A stretch of DNA of 64,000 nt from Oscillospiraceae bacterium. Its GTDB lineage: Bacteria; Bacillota; Clostridia; Oscillospirales; Ruminococcaceae. The stretch lies in contig BQOK01000001.1 of NCBI GenBank assembly GCA_022835495.1, forward strand, positions 434,001 through 498,000. Direction: 5' to 3'. Below are positions 33,435 through 41,832 of the stretch, piece after piece. The position numbers and the translations under genes were made by a program. The notes beneath the pieces were generated by a model. It ran no database searches. It had not been told where the DNA came from and saw only the letters and a program-made list of their open reading frames with translations. The first letter of the stretch is position 1. The number at the start of each line of letters is the position of its first letter.

Positions 33435-34784
33435 ATGAACAAAAAAATCAGCGTCAGCCTGGCTATCACCATCGCCATCATTGCCATGACGGTCACCTTT
33501 TCGGTGACCATGATCCTGGCGCGCCAGTTGTTTGATCAGACCATCCCCTCGGTCAAAGAGAAGGAGAGCATGTATTCCAAGCTCTCGGAGATCGACAAAT
33601 ACGTGCGCGCCAACTATTACGGCGACATCCAGGACACGACCCTGAACGACATGATCGCCTACGGGTATGTGTTGGGCATCGGCGACAAGAACGCCAGCTA
33701 TTACAGCGCCAAGCAGTATGCGGAGCTGCTGGACATCCAGAACGGCAACTTGCTGGGCATTGGTGTGGACGTGGTGAAGGATTCCTCCGGCTATGCGCGC
33801 ATTACCGAGGTGTACGCGGGCAGCCCCGCCGAGAAGCTGAGCCTGGAGGTGGGCGGGTTCATTACCGCCATCGACGGCGCCGAGGTGAAGGGCATGACCC
33901 GTGACAACGTGGTGGCAAAGCTGCGGGGCGAGGCGGGCACCGAGGTGACCGTGAGCTATATGGCGCCGGACTCCACCACCAGCGACTTTACCGTAAACCG
34001 CAGCAAGTATGTGATCCCCAGCGTGACCTGGCAGCAGCTGGAAGAGGGCTACGGCTATGTGCGCATCCTGCGGTTCGACAGCACCACCCTGACCCAGTTC
34101 AGCCGCGCGGTGAACGAGCTGCAGGACCAGGGCGTGAAAGCGCTTGTGTTCGATGTGCGCGACAACGCGGGCGGCCTTTTGAGCGCCGCGGTGGACTGCA
34201 TTGATATGTTGGCGCCCAAGGGCGACCTGGTGTATGCCGAGTACAAGACCGGCGACCGCAAGCTGCTGGGCGAGAGCGATGATTCCAGCATCAGCCTGCC
34301 CATGGTGGTGCTGGTGAACAAGGGCACCGCCAGCAGCGCCGAGTTGTTTGCCGCCAGCCTGCGCCAGTACAACGGCGCCCAGCTGGTGGGGGCGAACACC
34401 ATGGGCAAGGGCACCATCCAGGCCGAGCCGTACCGTATGTCGGACGGCAGCGCCGTGGTGATTACAGTGGCCAAAATGCTGACCGGCACGGGCGAGAGCT
34501 TTGACGGCACCGGGCTGAGCGTGGATGTGGAGGCGGCCCAAAAGGTGGATGCCGAGGGCGGCGAGCTGACACTGGAGAACGATGTGCAGCTGCAGAAGGC
34601 CCTGGGTACGGCAAAGACCCTGACAGGCGGCGGCACAGGTGGAAGCGGCAGCGGCACAGGCGCCGGCAGCTCGTCCGGCGAGGCAGGCAGCGGTTCCGCC
34701 GGCGGGGAGAGCGGCGCTTCGGGCGAAGGGGAAGACGCCTCTGCCTCCGCAGCGGGCGAGCCCGCGTCCTCCAGCGAGGGCTGA
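33435..34784 (+). CDS. ctpA: S41 carboxyl-terminal processing protease
   Basis: 449 residues. An N-terminal membrane anchor (VSLAITIAIIAMTVTFSVTM), a PDZ domain near residues 105-185 (GIGVDVVKDSSGYARITEVYAGSPAEKL in adjoining blocks) and the S41 core: FDVRDNAGGLLSAAV, the nucleophile in NKGTASSAELFAASL and the Lys in MGKGTIQ. A 50-residue Gly/Ser/Ala tail of low complexity ends the protein and may be a wall-spanning linker. Last gene of the ftsEX operon; could process M23 or other envelope proteins. Confidence 0.93.
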   Translation: MNKKISVSLAITIAIIAMTVTFSVTMILARQLFDQTIPSVKEKESMYSKLSEIDKYVRANYYGDIQDTTLNDMIAYGYVLGIGDKNASYYSAKQYAELLDIQNGNLLGIGVDVVKDSSGYARITEVYAGSPAEKLSLEVGGFITAIDGAEVKGMTRDNVVAKLRGEAGTEVTVSYMAPDSTTSDFTVNRSKYVIPSVTWQQLEEGYGYVRILRFDSTTLTQFSRAVNELQDQGVKALVFDVRDNAGGLLSAAVDCIDMLAPKGDLVYAEYKTGDRKLLGESDDSSISLPMVVLVNKGTASSAELFAASLRQYNGAQLVGANTMGKGTIQAEPYRMSDGSAVVITVAKMLTGTGESFDGTGLSVDVEAAQKVDAEGGELTLENDVQLQKALGTAKTLTGGGTGGSGSGTGAGSSSGEAGSGSAGGESGASGEGEDASASAAGEPASSSEG

Positions 34785-34803
34785 ACCATCCAGGATTGAA
34801 CAG

Positions 34804-34857
34804 AGGCGGCGCCCCTGCCCGCGCCCGGCGCGGCCGGGGGGCGCCGCCTTTTTGTTT
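34804..34857 (+). terminator. terminator of the ftsEX operon
   Basis: AGGCGGCGCCCC pairs with GGGGCGCCGCCT, followed by TTTTGTTTT. The loop is GC-rich. Confidence 0.85.
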
Positions 34858-34894
34858 TGAGCGCAGTGTGATTTTGGAAAGGCGGTGGCAACCC

Positions 34895-35758
34895 ATGCCA
34901 ACCCTCACGGACATCGCGGTGATCCGGGAGCTGTGCGCCCGGCATGGCTTTACCCTCTCGAAGGGGTTTGGGCAGAATTTTATCGTAAACCCGGGCATCT
35001 GCCCCAAAATAGCCGAGGCTGCGGGCATTGGCCCGGGGTGGGGCGTGCTGGAGATCGGGCCCGGCATCGGCGTGCTCACCAAAGAACTGGCCCTGCGGGC
35101 CGACAAGGTGGTGGCTGTGGAGGTGGACGCCCGCCTGCCCGCCGTTTTAAAGGAAACACTGGCCGGGTTTTCCAATGTGGAGATCGTGCTGCAGGATGTG
35201 CTGAAAGCTGACCTGCGGGCGCTGATCGCCGAGAAGTTCAGCGGGCTGCGGGTGGCGGTGTGCGCAAACCTGCCCTACTACATTACCAGCCCCATCCTGA
35301 TGCGCCTGTTGGAGGAAAAGCTGCCGGTGGAGCAGATCACCGTGATGGTGCAGAAGGAGGCGGCGCAGCGCATTACCGCCGCGCCCGGCACCCGCGGAGC
35401 GGGGGCGATCAGCTACGCGGTGGCCTATTACGCCGCCCCCCGGCTGCTGTTCACGGTGCAGCCGGGCAGCTTTTACCCGCCGCCCAAGGTGACCAGCGCG
35501 GTGATCCAGCTGGCGGTGCGGCCGGCCGCCGCGGTGGACACGCCGGACGAGGCAGAGTACTTCCGGCTGGTGCGGGCGGCCTTTGGGCAGCGGCGCAAAA
35601 CAGCGGCAAATTCCATCAGCGCGGGGCTGGGCCTTGCAAAAGAGCGGGTGAGCGCCGCGCTGGCAGCTGCGGGCCTGCCGCCCGCGGCGCGCCCGGAGCA
35701 GCTTACCCTGCAGGACTTTTGCGCCCTGCAAAGGGCATTGAGGGGGGAAATGGTATGA
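34895..35758 (+). CDS. rsmA: 16S rRNA dimethyladenosine transferase
   Basis: 287 residues. Dimethylates two adjacent adenines in helix 45 of 16S rRNA. SAM-binding and catalytic motifs: LSKGFGQNFIVNPGI, LEIGPGIGVLT, VEVDARL and NLPYYITSPILMRLL. ATG with GAAAGGCGG upstream. Its stop overlaps the start of the next gene (ATGA). Confidence 0.95.
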   Translation: MPTLTDIAVIRELCARHGFTLSKGFGQNFIVNPGICPKIAEAAGIGPGWGVLEIGPGIGVLTKELALRADKVVAVEVDARLPAVLKETLAGFSNVEIVLQDVLKADLRALIAEKFSGLRVAVCANLPYYITSPILMRLLEEKLPVEQITVMVQKEAAQRITAAPGTRGAGAISYAVAYYAAPRLLFTVQPGSFYPPPKVTSAVIQLAVRPAAAVDTPDEAEYFRLVRAAFGQRRKTAANSISAGLGLAKERVSAALAAAGLPPAARPEQLTLQDFCALQRALRGEMV

Positions 35759-36810
35759 TTCGGATCGGGATCATTGGGGCGGGGGCCACTGTGGCCATTG
35801 CCGACGAACATGTGGAGGGCTTTTTGGCCGACGGGCGCTGTGCCGTTACAGCCGTTTACAGCCGCACCCAGGCGAGCGCGCGGCGGCTGGCCGCAGCCCA
35901 CGGGCTGGGAGAGCAGGTGGTCTGCAGCAGCGCGGACGAGGTGTACGACAGGGCGGACGCGGTGGTGGTCTGCACCCCCAACGACACCCATTTGAGCTAC
36001 CTGGGCGCGGCGGCCGAGAGGGGCAAGGCCGTGCTGCTGGAAAAACCCCTGGGGCTGGAATTCGCGGCGCCCGGGCAGGAGGAGCGGCTGCTGGCGCGCT
36101 GTGAAGGAAAGCCCGTGATGGTGGGCTATGTGTGCCGCCACTCCGCCCTGATGCGGCGGGTACGCGCCCTGGTGAAGGAGCGCATGGGCCGGGTCTACTG
36201 CTTTGAGGCCGAGCACGGCGGCGCGCGCCTGGCGGACCCCCGCCTGCCTTTGGAATGGCGCATGCGGCAGGAGGCCTCGGGCAGCGGGGCGCTGGGCGAC
36301 TTTGGCAGCCATCTGCTGGATCTGGCCGGCTTTACCGCCGGGGTGCACCTGGTGCGCGCCGCGGGCTTTGGCGCCACCTTCCTGCGCGAGCGCCCGGCGG
36401 ACGGCGCGGGCCGCACCCGGGTGGAGAACGACGACGCTTTTTTGTTCTGCGGCCAGGGGGAGAAGGGCGAGGTGTGCAGCTTTTCCACCAGCCGGGTGGG
36501 AATGGACGGCGCGCACCTGAAAATCAGCGGCGAGGGCGGCCTGATCCGCGCCCACCTGAACAGCGGGAAACTGTGGTTCTGGCCCAAGGAGAGGGCCGGG
36601 GCCTACGCCCCGCAGGAGCAGGCGGTGCGGGAGGACTATGCCGCCGACGGACCGGCGCAATGGTTCAGCCGGCAGGCCTCGGCGTTTTTGGATCTGATCG
36701 AGGGGCGGCCGGGCGAGGGCTGCTGCACCCTGGCACAGGCTTTGCGCACCGAGAGCACCCTGCTGGAGCTGGCACAGGCCGCGGCGGAAAAGCCCCTTGC
36801 CCACAGCTGA
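35755..36810 (+). CDS. Gfo/Idh/MocA-family oxidoreductase
   Basis: 351 residues. Rossmann start IRIGIIGAGATVAIADEHVE, then VVVCTPNDTHLSYLGAA and VLLEKPLGLEF with the conserved EKP lysine. The C-terminal part carries SGSGALGDFGSHLLDLAGF with the usual Asp/His active-site pattern. NAD(P)-dependent dehydrogenase of sugars or cyclitols; the substrate cannot be told. Translationally coupled to rsmA. Confidence 0.9.
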   Translation: MIRIGIIGAGATVAIADEHVEGFLADGRCAVTAVYSRTQASARRLAAAHGLGEQVVCSSADEVYDRADAVVVCTPNDTHLSYLGAAAERGKAVLLEKPLGLEFAAPGQEERLLARCEGKPVMVGYVCRHSALMRRVRALVKERMGRVYCFEAEHGGARLADPRLPLEWRMRQEASGSGALGDFGSHLLDLAGFTAGVHLVRAAGFGATFLRERPADGAGRTRVENDDAFLFCGQGEKGEVCSFSTSRVGMDGAHLKISGEGGLIRAHLNSGKLWFWPKERAGAYAPQEQAVREDYAADGPAQWFSRQASAFLDLIEGRPGEGCCTLAQALRTESTLLELAQAAAEKPLAHS

Positions 36811-36825
36811 AAAGTTTGCTATAAT
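36797..36825 (+). promoter_or_regulatory. promoter of the tRNA-Thr gene
   Basis: TTGCCC (36797-36802), 17-bp spacer, TATAAT (36820-36825) with an extended TGC. It overlaps the end of the oxidoreductase gene and lies 35 bp before the tRNA. Confidence 0.75.
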
Positions 36826-36859
36826 AAAGACCGCGGCGGCAAAAGCCCGCCGCAGGCAT

Positions 36860-36935
36860 GCCGGCATAGCACAGTTGGTAGTGCAGCTGATTTGTAATCA
36901 GCAGGTCGGGGGTTCGAGTCCGTCTGCCGGCTCCA
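36860..36935 (+). tRNA. tRNA-Thr (anticodon UGU)
   Basis: 76 nt with CCA encoded. Acceptor stem GCCGGCA/TGCCGGC; the D-arm contains AGTTGGTAG; anticodon stem CTGAT/ATCAG with loop TTTGTAA, so the anticodon is TGT; the T-arm contains GGTTCGAGTCC. All four helices pair. Confidence 0.95.
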
Positions 36936-36941
36936 AAGGAA

Positions 36942-36992
36942 AAGAGATCCCCGCCCTGCGCCAAACGGCGCAGGGCGGGGATCTCTTGTTTA
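36942..36992 (+). terminator. terminator of tRNA-Thr
   Basis: A perfect 21-bp stem (AAGAGATCCCCGCCCTGCGC and its complement) with an AAAC loop, then TTGTTTA. Confidence 0.9.
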
Positions 36993-37022
36993 TCCGGGCG
37001 AAACACAGCAAGCAACGGCGGG

Positions 37023-37268
37023 ATGCGGCTGCTGGAAAAGCTGGCGCACTTTGACCGGGAGGTGATCCCCGAACGGCGGATGCACGCCAAGGGCTGGGGC
37101 GCTTGCGGCAATTTTACCGTTACCCACTGCATTTCCCGCTGGACCCGGGCGAAGGTGCTGCAGCCCGGCGCCAAGACCGAGCTGTTCCTGCGCTTTTCCA
37201 CCGTGGCGGGCAGCGGGGGCACGGCGGTGGCCCACGATTGCAATTTTTACAGCTTTCTGCTACAGTAA
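37023..37268 (+). pseudogene. catalase remnant (N-terminal fragment)
   Basis: The 81-codon open frame reads [51 protein letters not shown] and [11 protein letters not shown], the well-known start of the heme catalase core (heme-side His in VVHAKG-type, FSTVAGE-type motif). It then diverges and stops at about residue 110 of the roughly 480 in catalase. No downstream catalase sequence follows in any frame before the kinase gene. A decayed or truncated copy. Confidence 0.8.
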
Positions 37269-37289
37269 AGCAATAAAGGGGGTGAAAAC

Positions 37290-39131
37290 ATGAAGGTGCA
37301 GCGCCTGAACCGCGGCCTTTCCATCGCTATTGCGCTTTTGCTGGCCGCCGTGCTGGGAGCCGCAGGAGTGCTGTTTGCCGCTGTGTTCCGCTACGATCAG
37401 GCTAACCGGAGCCGGGGAGAGCTTTACCCCGTGGCCATCGAGGGCAGCTACAGCGAGGAGGGCGGCCCATGGAAACCGTTTACGCCCAAAACGGATTTTG
37501 ACAACAAGGAGCTGCGCAGCATCACGCTGCGGGGGCACTTTACCCGAGCCCTGCCGGCGGGGGCGGCCCTGTTCATGAATGTGGACCACATGTGGGTGAC
37601 GCTGCGGGTGAACGGCGAAGAGGTATTCCGCCTTGCCCCCACCGAAGGGGACGGCAACCCCACCAGGGCGCTGGGAAAGCAGTGGGTTACCTTTGTTTCG
37701 CCCGGCATCACCGCGGCAGACGAGGTGGAGCTGAGCTTTGGGAATTTGTATTGGAACGCGTATATGATCCAGTTCGACGAGCTGCTGCGGCACATGCACA
37801 CAGGCGACGCGCGCATGATGCTGTTCGAGGCGATGCGTGAGGACGCCTGGACGTTGGGGATCGGCGCGGTTTTTTTGTTCCTGACGCTGTTTTTGCTGGT
37901 GGCGGCGCTTTGCTGCGGGGCGCTGCGGGTGCGGGGCGCGCTGCATTTCCTCTGGCTGGGGCTTGCCTCGCTGTTTTCCGCCCTGTGGTTTTTTACCCTC
38001 TCGCCTGCGCCCACCCTGGTTTTTCCCTGGCCGGTGCTGCTGAACGTGCTCTATTCCTTTTCCATGCAGGCGATGGCGGTGTTCCTTACCATGTTCGCGG
38101 CGGCCAATGTTTCCGGCTGGCGCCGGCGGCTTTTGCTGGCGGGCGAGGGCGTGCTGCTGCTGACCCTGCTGCTGGGGGTGGTCAACCAGCTGTTCCGGGT
38201 GCAGGATCTGTATTCCGCCATTAATTATTTTTCGGTCTTTGACCTGGCTATTGCACTGTGCATCCTGTTCTGCCTGGGGTACGAGGCGCTGCGCATGAAA
38301 CGAAAGGCCTCCGCCCAGCTGCTCACGGCACTGCTGCCGCTGGTGCTGAGCGCAGTGATCGAATTGATCAATGGTTATGTGCAGTTCTGCAAGGCGGCGA
38401 TCCTGTTGGGGGGCGGGCTGATCCTGTTCTTTGTGATGGTGGGCGTTTACACGCTGCGCCGCATCCAGCAGAGCATGGAGAACGAAAAGCGGATGCTGGC
38501 CATGGAGAGCGAGCTGAGCCAAAGCAGGACCGCGGTGATGCTTTCGCAGATACAGCCGCATTTCCTTTACAACGCGCTCAACACGATCATGAACCTGTGC
38601 TATACCGACCCGGACGCTGCGGGGCGGTCGGTAGCCAATTTTGCAAAGTATCTGCGGGGAAACCTGGACGCGCTCACCACCAGGCGGCTCATCCCGTTTG
38701 AACAGGAGCTCGAACACCTGAAACATTACCTGGGCTTGGAGCAGCTGCGCTTTCCGGACGTGCGGGTGGCGTATGACCTGCAGGCAGGGCCGTTTGTGCT
38801 GCCGCCCCTCACGCTGCAGCCCCTGGTGGAAAACGCGATCCGCCACGGTGTGACCCGCCGGGCGGGGGGCGGCACCGTGACGGTGGCCTCCCGCGAGAGC
38901 GCGACCCACTGGACCGTGACTGTGCAGGACGACGGCGTGGGCTTTGACCCCGCGCTGCCCCCCGCGGACGGGCGAAGCCACGTGGGGCTTGCCAATACCC
39001 GGGAGCGGCTGGCAGCCCTGTGCGGCGGCACCTTTGCGGTGAAGAGCGCCCCGGGGGCGGGCACCACCGTGACGGTGAGCATTCCAAAAAAGGAGGCGGG
39101 GGCAAATGAGGGTCCTGTGTGTGGACGATGA
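37290..39131 (+). CDS. LytS-like sensor histidine kinase with 7TM-DISM-type sensor
   Basis: 613 residues. One N-terminal membrane segment (SIAIALLLAAVLGAAGVLFAAV), an extracellular domain to about residue 185, seven hydrophobic segments to about 390, a short coiled coil, then the kinase: phospho-acceptor in LSQIQPHFLYNALNTIMNL, N box LQPLVENAIRHGV and G box VQDDGVGFD. The layout matches 7TMR-DISM kinases of the His_kinase family. Overlaps the response regulator start by 26 nt. Confidence 0.9.
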   Translation: MKVQRLNRGLSIAIALLLAAVLGAAGVLFAAVFRYDQANRSRGELYPVAIEGSYSEEGGPWKPFTPKTDFDNKELRSITLRGHFTRALPAGAALFMNVDHMWVTLRVNGEEVFRLAPTEGDGNPTRALGKQWVTFVSPGITAADEVELSFGNLYWNAYMIQFDELLRHMHTGDARMMLFEAMREDAWTLGIGAVFLFLTLFLLVAALCCGALRVRGALHFLWLGLASLFSALWFFTLSPAPTLVFPWPVLLNVLYSFSMQAMAVFLTMFAAANVSGWRRRLLLAGEGVLLLTLLLGVVNQLFRVQDLYSAINYFSVFDLAIALCILFCLGYEALRMKRKASAQLLTALLPLVLSAVIELINGYVQFCKAAILLGGGLILFFVMVGVYTLRRIQQSMENEKRMLAMESELSQSRTAVMLSQIQPHFLYNALNTIMNLCYTDPDAAGRSVANFAKYLRGNLDALTTRRLIPFEQELEHLKHYLGLEQLRFPDVRVAYDLQAGPFVLPPLTLQPLVENAIRHGVTRRAGGGTVTVASRESATHWTVTVQDDGVGFDPALPPADGRSHVGLANTRERLAALCGGTFAVKSAPGAGTTVTVSIPKKEAGANEGPVCGR

Positions 39132-39915
39132 GCCGAACGCGCTGGAAGCGTCGGAGCGGGAGCTGAAAAAGATAGAACAAGTGAGCGAGGTGAGCTCGTT
39201 TCTCTGCCCGGAAAAAGCGCTGGAGCACCTGAGAAGCCACGGGGCGGACGTGGCGCTGCTGGACATTGACATGCGCACCATGGACGGGCTGACCCTCGCC
39301 CGCAGGATCCGGGAACTGAGCCCCGGCACAAGGGTCGTTTTTTTAACCGGCTATTCCCAATATGCGGTGGAGGCGTTCCGGCTGCACGTGGCCGGCTACC
39401 TTTTGAAGCCCGCCACAAAGGAGGATTTTGAGGAGGAATTTGCCTGCCTTGGGCAGCCTGCGGCGCCGGCGGGGCAAGCGCGGCTCCGGGTGCAGTGCTT
39501 TGGCAATTTTGAGGTGTTTATGGGCGGTGTGCCGGTGAAGTTTGAGCGCAGCAGGACCAAGGAGCTTTTTGCCTACCTGATCGACCGCCGGGGCGCGGCA
39601 GCCACCACCGGCGAGCTGTGCGCCGTGCTTTGGGAGGACCGGCCGGACACCGCCTCGCAGCGGGGCCAGCTGCGCAACCTCTGGGCCGACCTGACCCGCA
39701 GCCTGCGGGCGGCGGGGGCCGCCCAGGCGCTGGTGAAAAGCCGAAACAGCTTTGCCGTGGCGGTGGATGCCCTGGACTGCGATTATTACAGCTTTTTGCG
39801 CAGCGACCCCGCGGCGGTGAACGCCTACACGGGGGAATACATGGCGCAGTACAGTTGGGCTGAAATGAGCCTGGGCCGCTTGGAGCGCCAGCTGGCGGCA
39901 CGGCGGCCGGAATAG
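39106..39915 (+). CDS. response regulator with SARP-like winged-helix output
   Basis: 269 residues. Receiver domain 1-120: VLCVDDEPNAL, phospho-acceptor in VALLDIDMRTMDGL, FLTGYSQYAVEAF and GYLLKPATK. After a linker, VQCFGNFEVFMGGVPVKFER and KELFAYLIDRRGAAATTGEL resemble the OmpR/SARP-type DNA-binding domain, with a few helices after it. Cognate partner of the upstream kinase by gene overlap. Targets are unknown. Confidence 0.88.
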   Translation: MRVLCVDDEPNALEASERELKKIEQVSEVSSFLCPEKALEHLRSHGADVALLDIDMRTMDGLTLARRIRELSPGTRVVFLTGYSQYAVEAFRLHVAGYLLKPATKEDFEEEFACLGQPAAPAGQARLRVQCFGNFEVFMGGVPVKFERSRTKELFAYLIDRRGAAATTGELCAVLWEDRPDTASQRGQLRNLWADLTRSLRAAGAAQALVKSRNSFAVAVDALDCDYYSFLRSDPAAVNAYTGEYMAQYSWAEMSLGRLERQLAARRPE

Positions 39916-40048
39916 GCCGGGGAACGGCGGTGTGATGCGCTTTTGATGCGGTTGATCTGCTATAAATACCCTGAAAAAGAAGGGTGAGAGAAGCGGGCGG
40001 CACACCGGAACAAGGGGCTGCCGCCAGGCTGCGGAAAGGGGCGGTTCC

Positions 40049-41734
40049 GTGAGATCGATCCAGACCAAGTTCATTGCGCTGATTTTAGGCTGTGTGCTGC
40101 TGTGCTCGCTTGTGATTGGCGGGGCGGGTATTTACAACGCCCAGCAGATGGCCGACACCGACTCGGCCCAGATCATGAATCTGCAATGCTCGGACAAGGC
40201 GCGGGAGATGAACGCCCTGCTCTCCCGCATTGAGCAGTCGGTCAAAACGCTGGCGGTCTATGCCAGCGGGCATCTGGAAAGCGCGGAACGCCTGAAAAGC
40301 GACCCGGGTTACCTGGAAAGCTACACCCGGCAGGTGGAACCGGTGGCGGTGAACGCGGCCGCGAACACCGAGGGCGCCATGGCGGTCTATGTGCGTTACA
40401 ACCCGGAGTTCACCCCGCCCACCTCGGGCCTGTTTTGGAGCAAGACCTCGCTGGACGGCAGCTTCCGCCAGCTCACCCCCACTGATTTTTCCGGCTACAG
40501 CCCGGAGGATACCGAGCATGTGGGGTGGTATTATATCCCGGTGAAAAATGGCAAACCCACCTGGATGGCGCCCTATTTGAATGAAAATATCAATGTGAAA
40601 ATGATCTCGTATGTCATCCCGCTTTACATGGACAATGAGACGGTGGGCGTGGTGGGAATGGATATCGACTTTGCCGTGCTGGAAGAGCTTGTGGATTCCA
40701 CCCGGCTGTACCAGAACGGCTACGCCTTTTTGGTGGACGACGCGGGCAATGTGGTATGCCACAAGGAGCTTGCCATGGGCACGTCCATGGCTAAGACCGA
40801 CGCCAGCCTGCAGCCGGTGGCGGAGGAACTGGGAAACGGCACCAGCGGCAGTTCGCTGTTCAGCTACACCTGGCAGGGGCAGCAGCGGCGCATGGCCTTT
40901 CGCAGCCTGAACAACGGCATGCGCCTGGTGGTCACCGCGCCGGCGGCGGAGATCGACGCCGTCAAAAACAGGCTGGTGCTGCAGAGCCTGGCCGCCCTGG
41001 CGGCCATTTCGGCTTTGTCGGTGCTGCTGACGGTCTGCATGACCCGGCGGCTGGTGAAACCGCTGAAGGAGCTGAACGCGGCGGCCCAGAAAATCGCCGC
41101 AGGGGATTTGAGCATCTCGCTGACCCAGCCCACAAAGGATGAGGTGGGCGTGCTGGCGGAGAGCTTTCAGCAAACGGTGAACCAACTGCAAAAATACATC
41201 AATTATATCAACGGGCTGGCCTACCGGGACCCGATGACCGGGGCCAAGAACAAGGCGGCGTACCAGGAGGCGGAGCACCGGCTGGAGGATCAGATGCGCA
41301 TGGGCAGGCCCACCTTCGCGGTCCTTATGCTGGACATCAACGACCTGAAATCGGTGAACGACAGCTACGGCCATGATTTTGGGGACATGCTGATCATCGA
41401 CGCCTGCAAGATCATCTCCAAGAGCTTCCAGCACAGCCCGGTCTACCGCATCGGCGGGGATGAATTTGTGGTGATCCTGGAGAATGACGACTGCGAGCGC
41501 TACGCAGCGCTGCTGGAGGTCTTTGAGCAGGAGATCCAGGCTCACAACCGCCAGGCCAGGCCGGACAGCCAGTTGTCCATTGCGCGGGGCATCGCCCTGT
41601 ACGACAGCGCCACCGACCTTGTGTTCGCAAATGTGTTCAAGCGGGCCGACGACGCCATGTACCAGAACAAGGCCGCGATGAAAGAACGCGCGGCGCGGGC
41701 AAAAGCGGGGGCTGAACCGGAGCCTGTGCTTTGA
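40049..41734 (+). CDS. membrane diguanylate cyclase with Cache sensor
   Basis: 561 residues from a GTG. TM1 at 8-27, an extracellular double-Cache-like domain to about 305 (VYVRYNPEFTPPTSGLFW, GWYYIPVKNGKPTWMAPY), TM2 near 309-331, HAMP (RRLVKPLKELNAAAQKIAAG), then GGDEF: LMLDINDLKSVNDSYGH and YRIGGDEFVVILEND with an intact GGDEF signature. An RxxD inhibitory site before the signature is not seen. Makes cyclic di-GMP in response to an external ligand. Leader hairpin CGGCGGCA region at about 39990-40035. Confidence 0.93.
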   Translation: MRSIQTKFIALILGCVLLCSLVIGGAGIYNAQQMADTDSAQIMNLQCSDKAREMNALLSRIEQSVKTLAVYASGHLESAERLKSDPGYLESYTRQVEPVAVNAAANTEGAMAVYVRYNPEFTPPTSGLFWSKTSLDGSFRQLTPTDFSGYSPEDTEHVGWYYIPVKNGKPTWMAPYLNENINVKMISYVIPLYMDNETVGVVGMDIDFAVLEELVDSTRLYQNGYAFLVDDAGNVVCHKELAMGTSMAKTDASLQPVAEELGNGTSGSSLFSYTWQGQQRRMAFRSLNNGMRLVVTAPAAEIDAVKNRLVLQSLAALAAISALSVLLTVCMTRRLVKPLKELNAAAQKIAAGDLSISLTQPTKDEVGVLAESFQQTVNQLQKYINYINGLAYRDPMTGAKNKAAYQEAEHRLEDQMRMGRPTFAVLMLDINDLKSVNDSYGHDFGDMLIIDACKIISKSFQHSPVYRIGGDEFVVILENDDCERYAALLEVFEQEIQAHNRQARPDSQLSIARGIALYDSATDLVFANVFKRADDAMYQNKAAMKERAARAKAGAEPEPVL

Positions 41735-41765
41735 CGTGAGGGCCGTTTACTGGCTGGTTTTGCGC

Positions 41766-41805
41766 AAAAAGCCGGCGGACATTTTTGTGTCCGCCGGCTT
41801 TTTAA
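41766..41805. terminator. bidirectional terminator
   Basis: AAAAAGCCGGCGGAC, ATTTTTGT loop, GTCCGCCGGCTTTTT. It serves the convergent cyclase and alcohol dehydrogenase genes. Confidence 0.85.
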
Positions 41806-41832
41806 ATGCTTGCGCAGCAGGGCTGCCGCTTT

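Noticed and set aside
36860-37289. tRNA-Thr as an integration site of a genomic island
   Set aside because: No integrase, no repeat of the tRNA 3' end nearby; only a catalase remnant follows.
37260-39329. A 689-codon minus-strand open frame
   Set aside because: Antisense to the histidine kinase and response regulator, which carry clear motifs.
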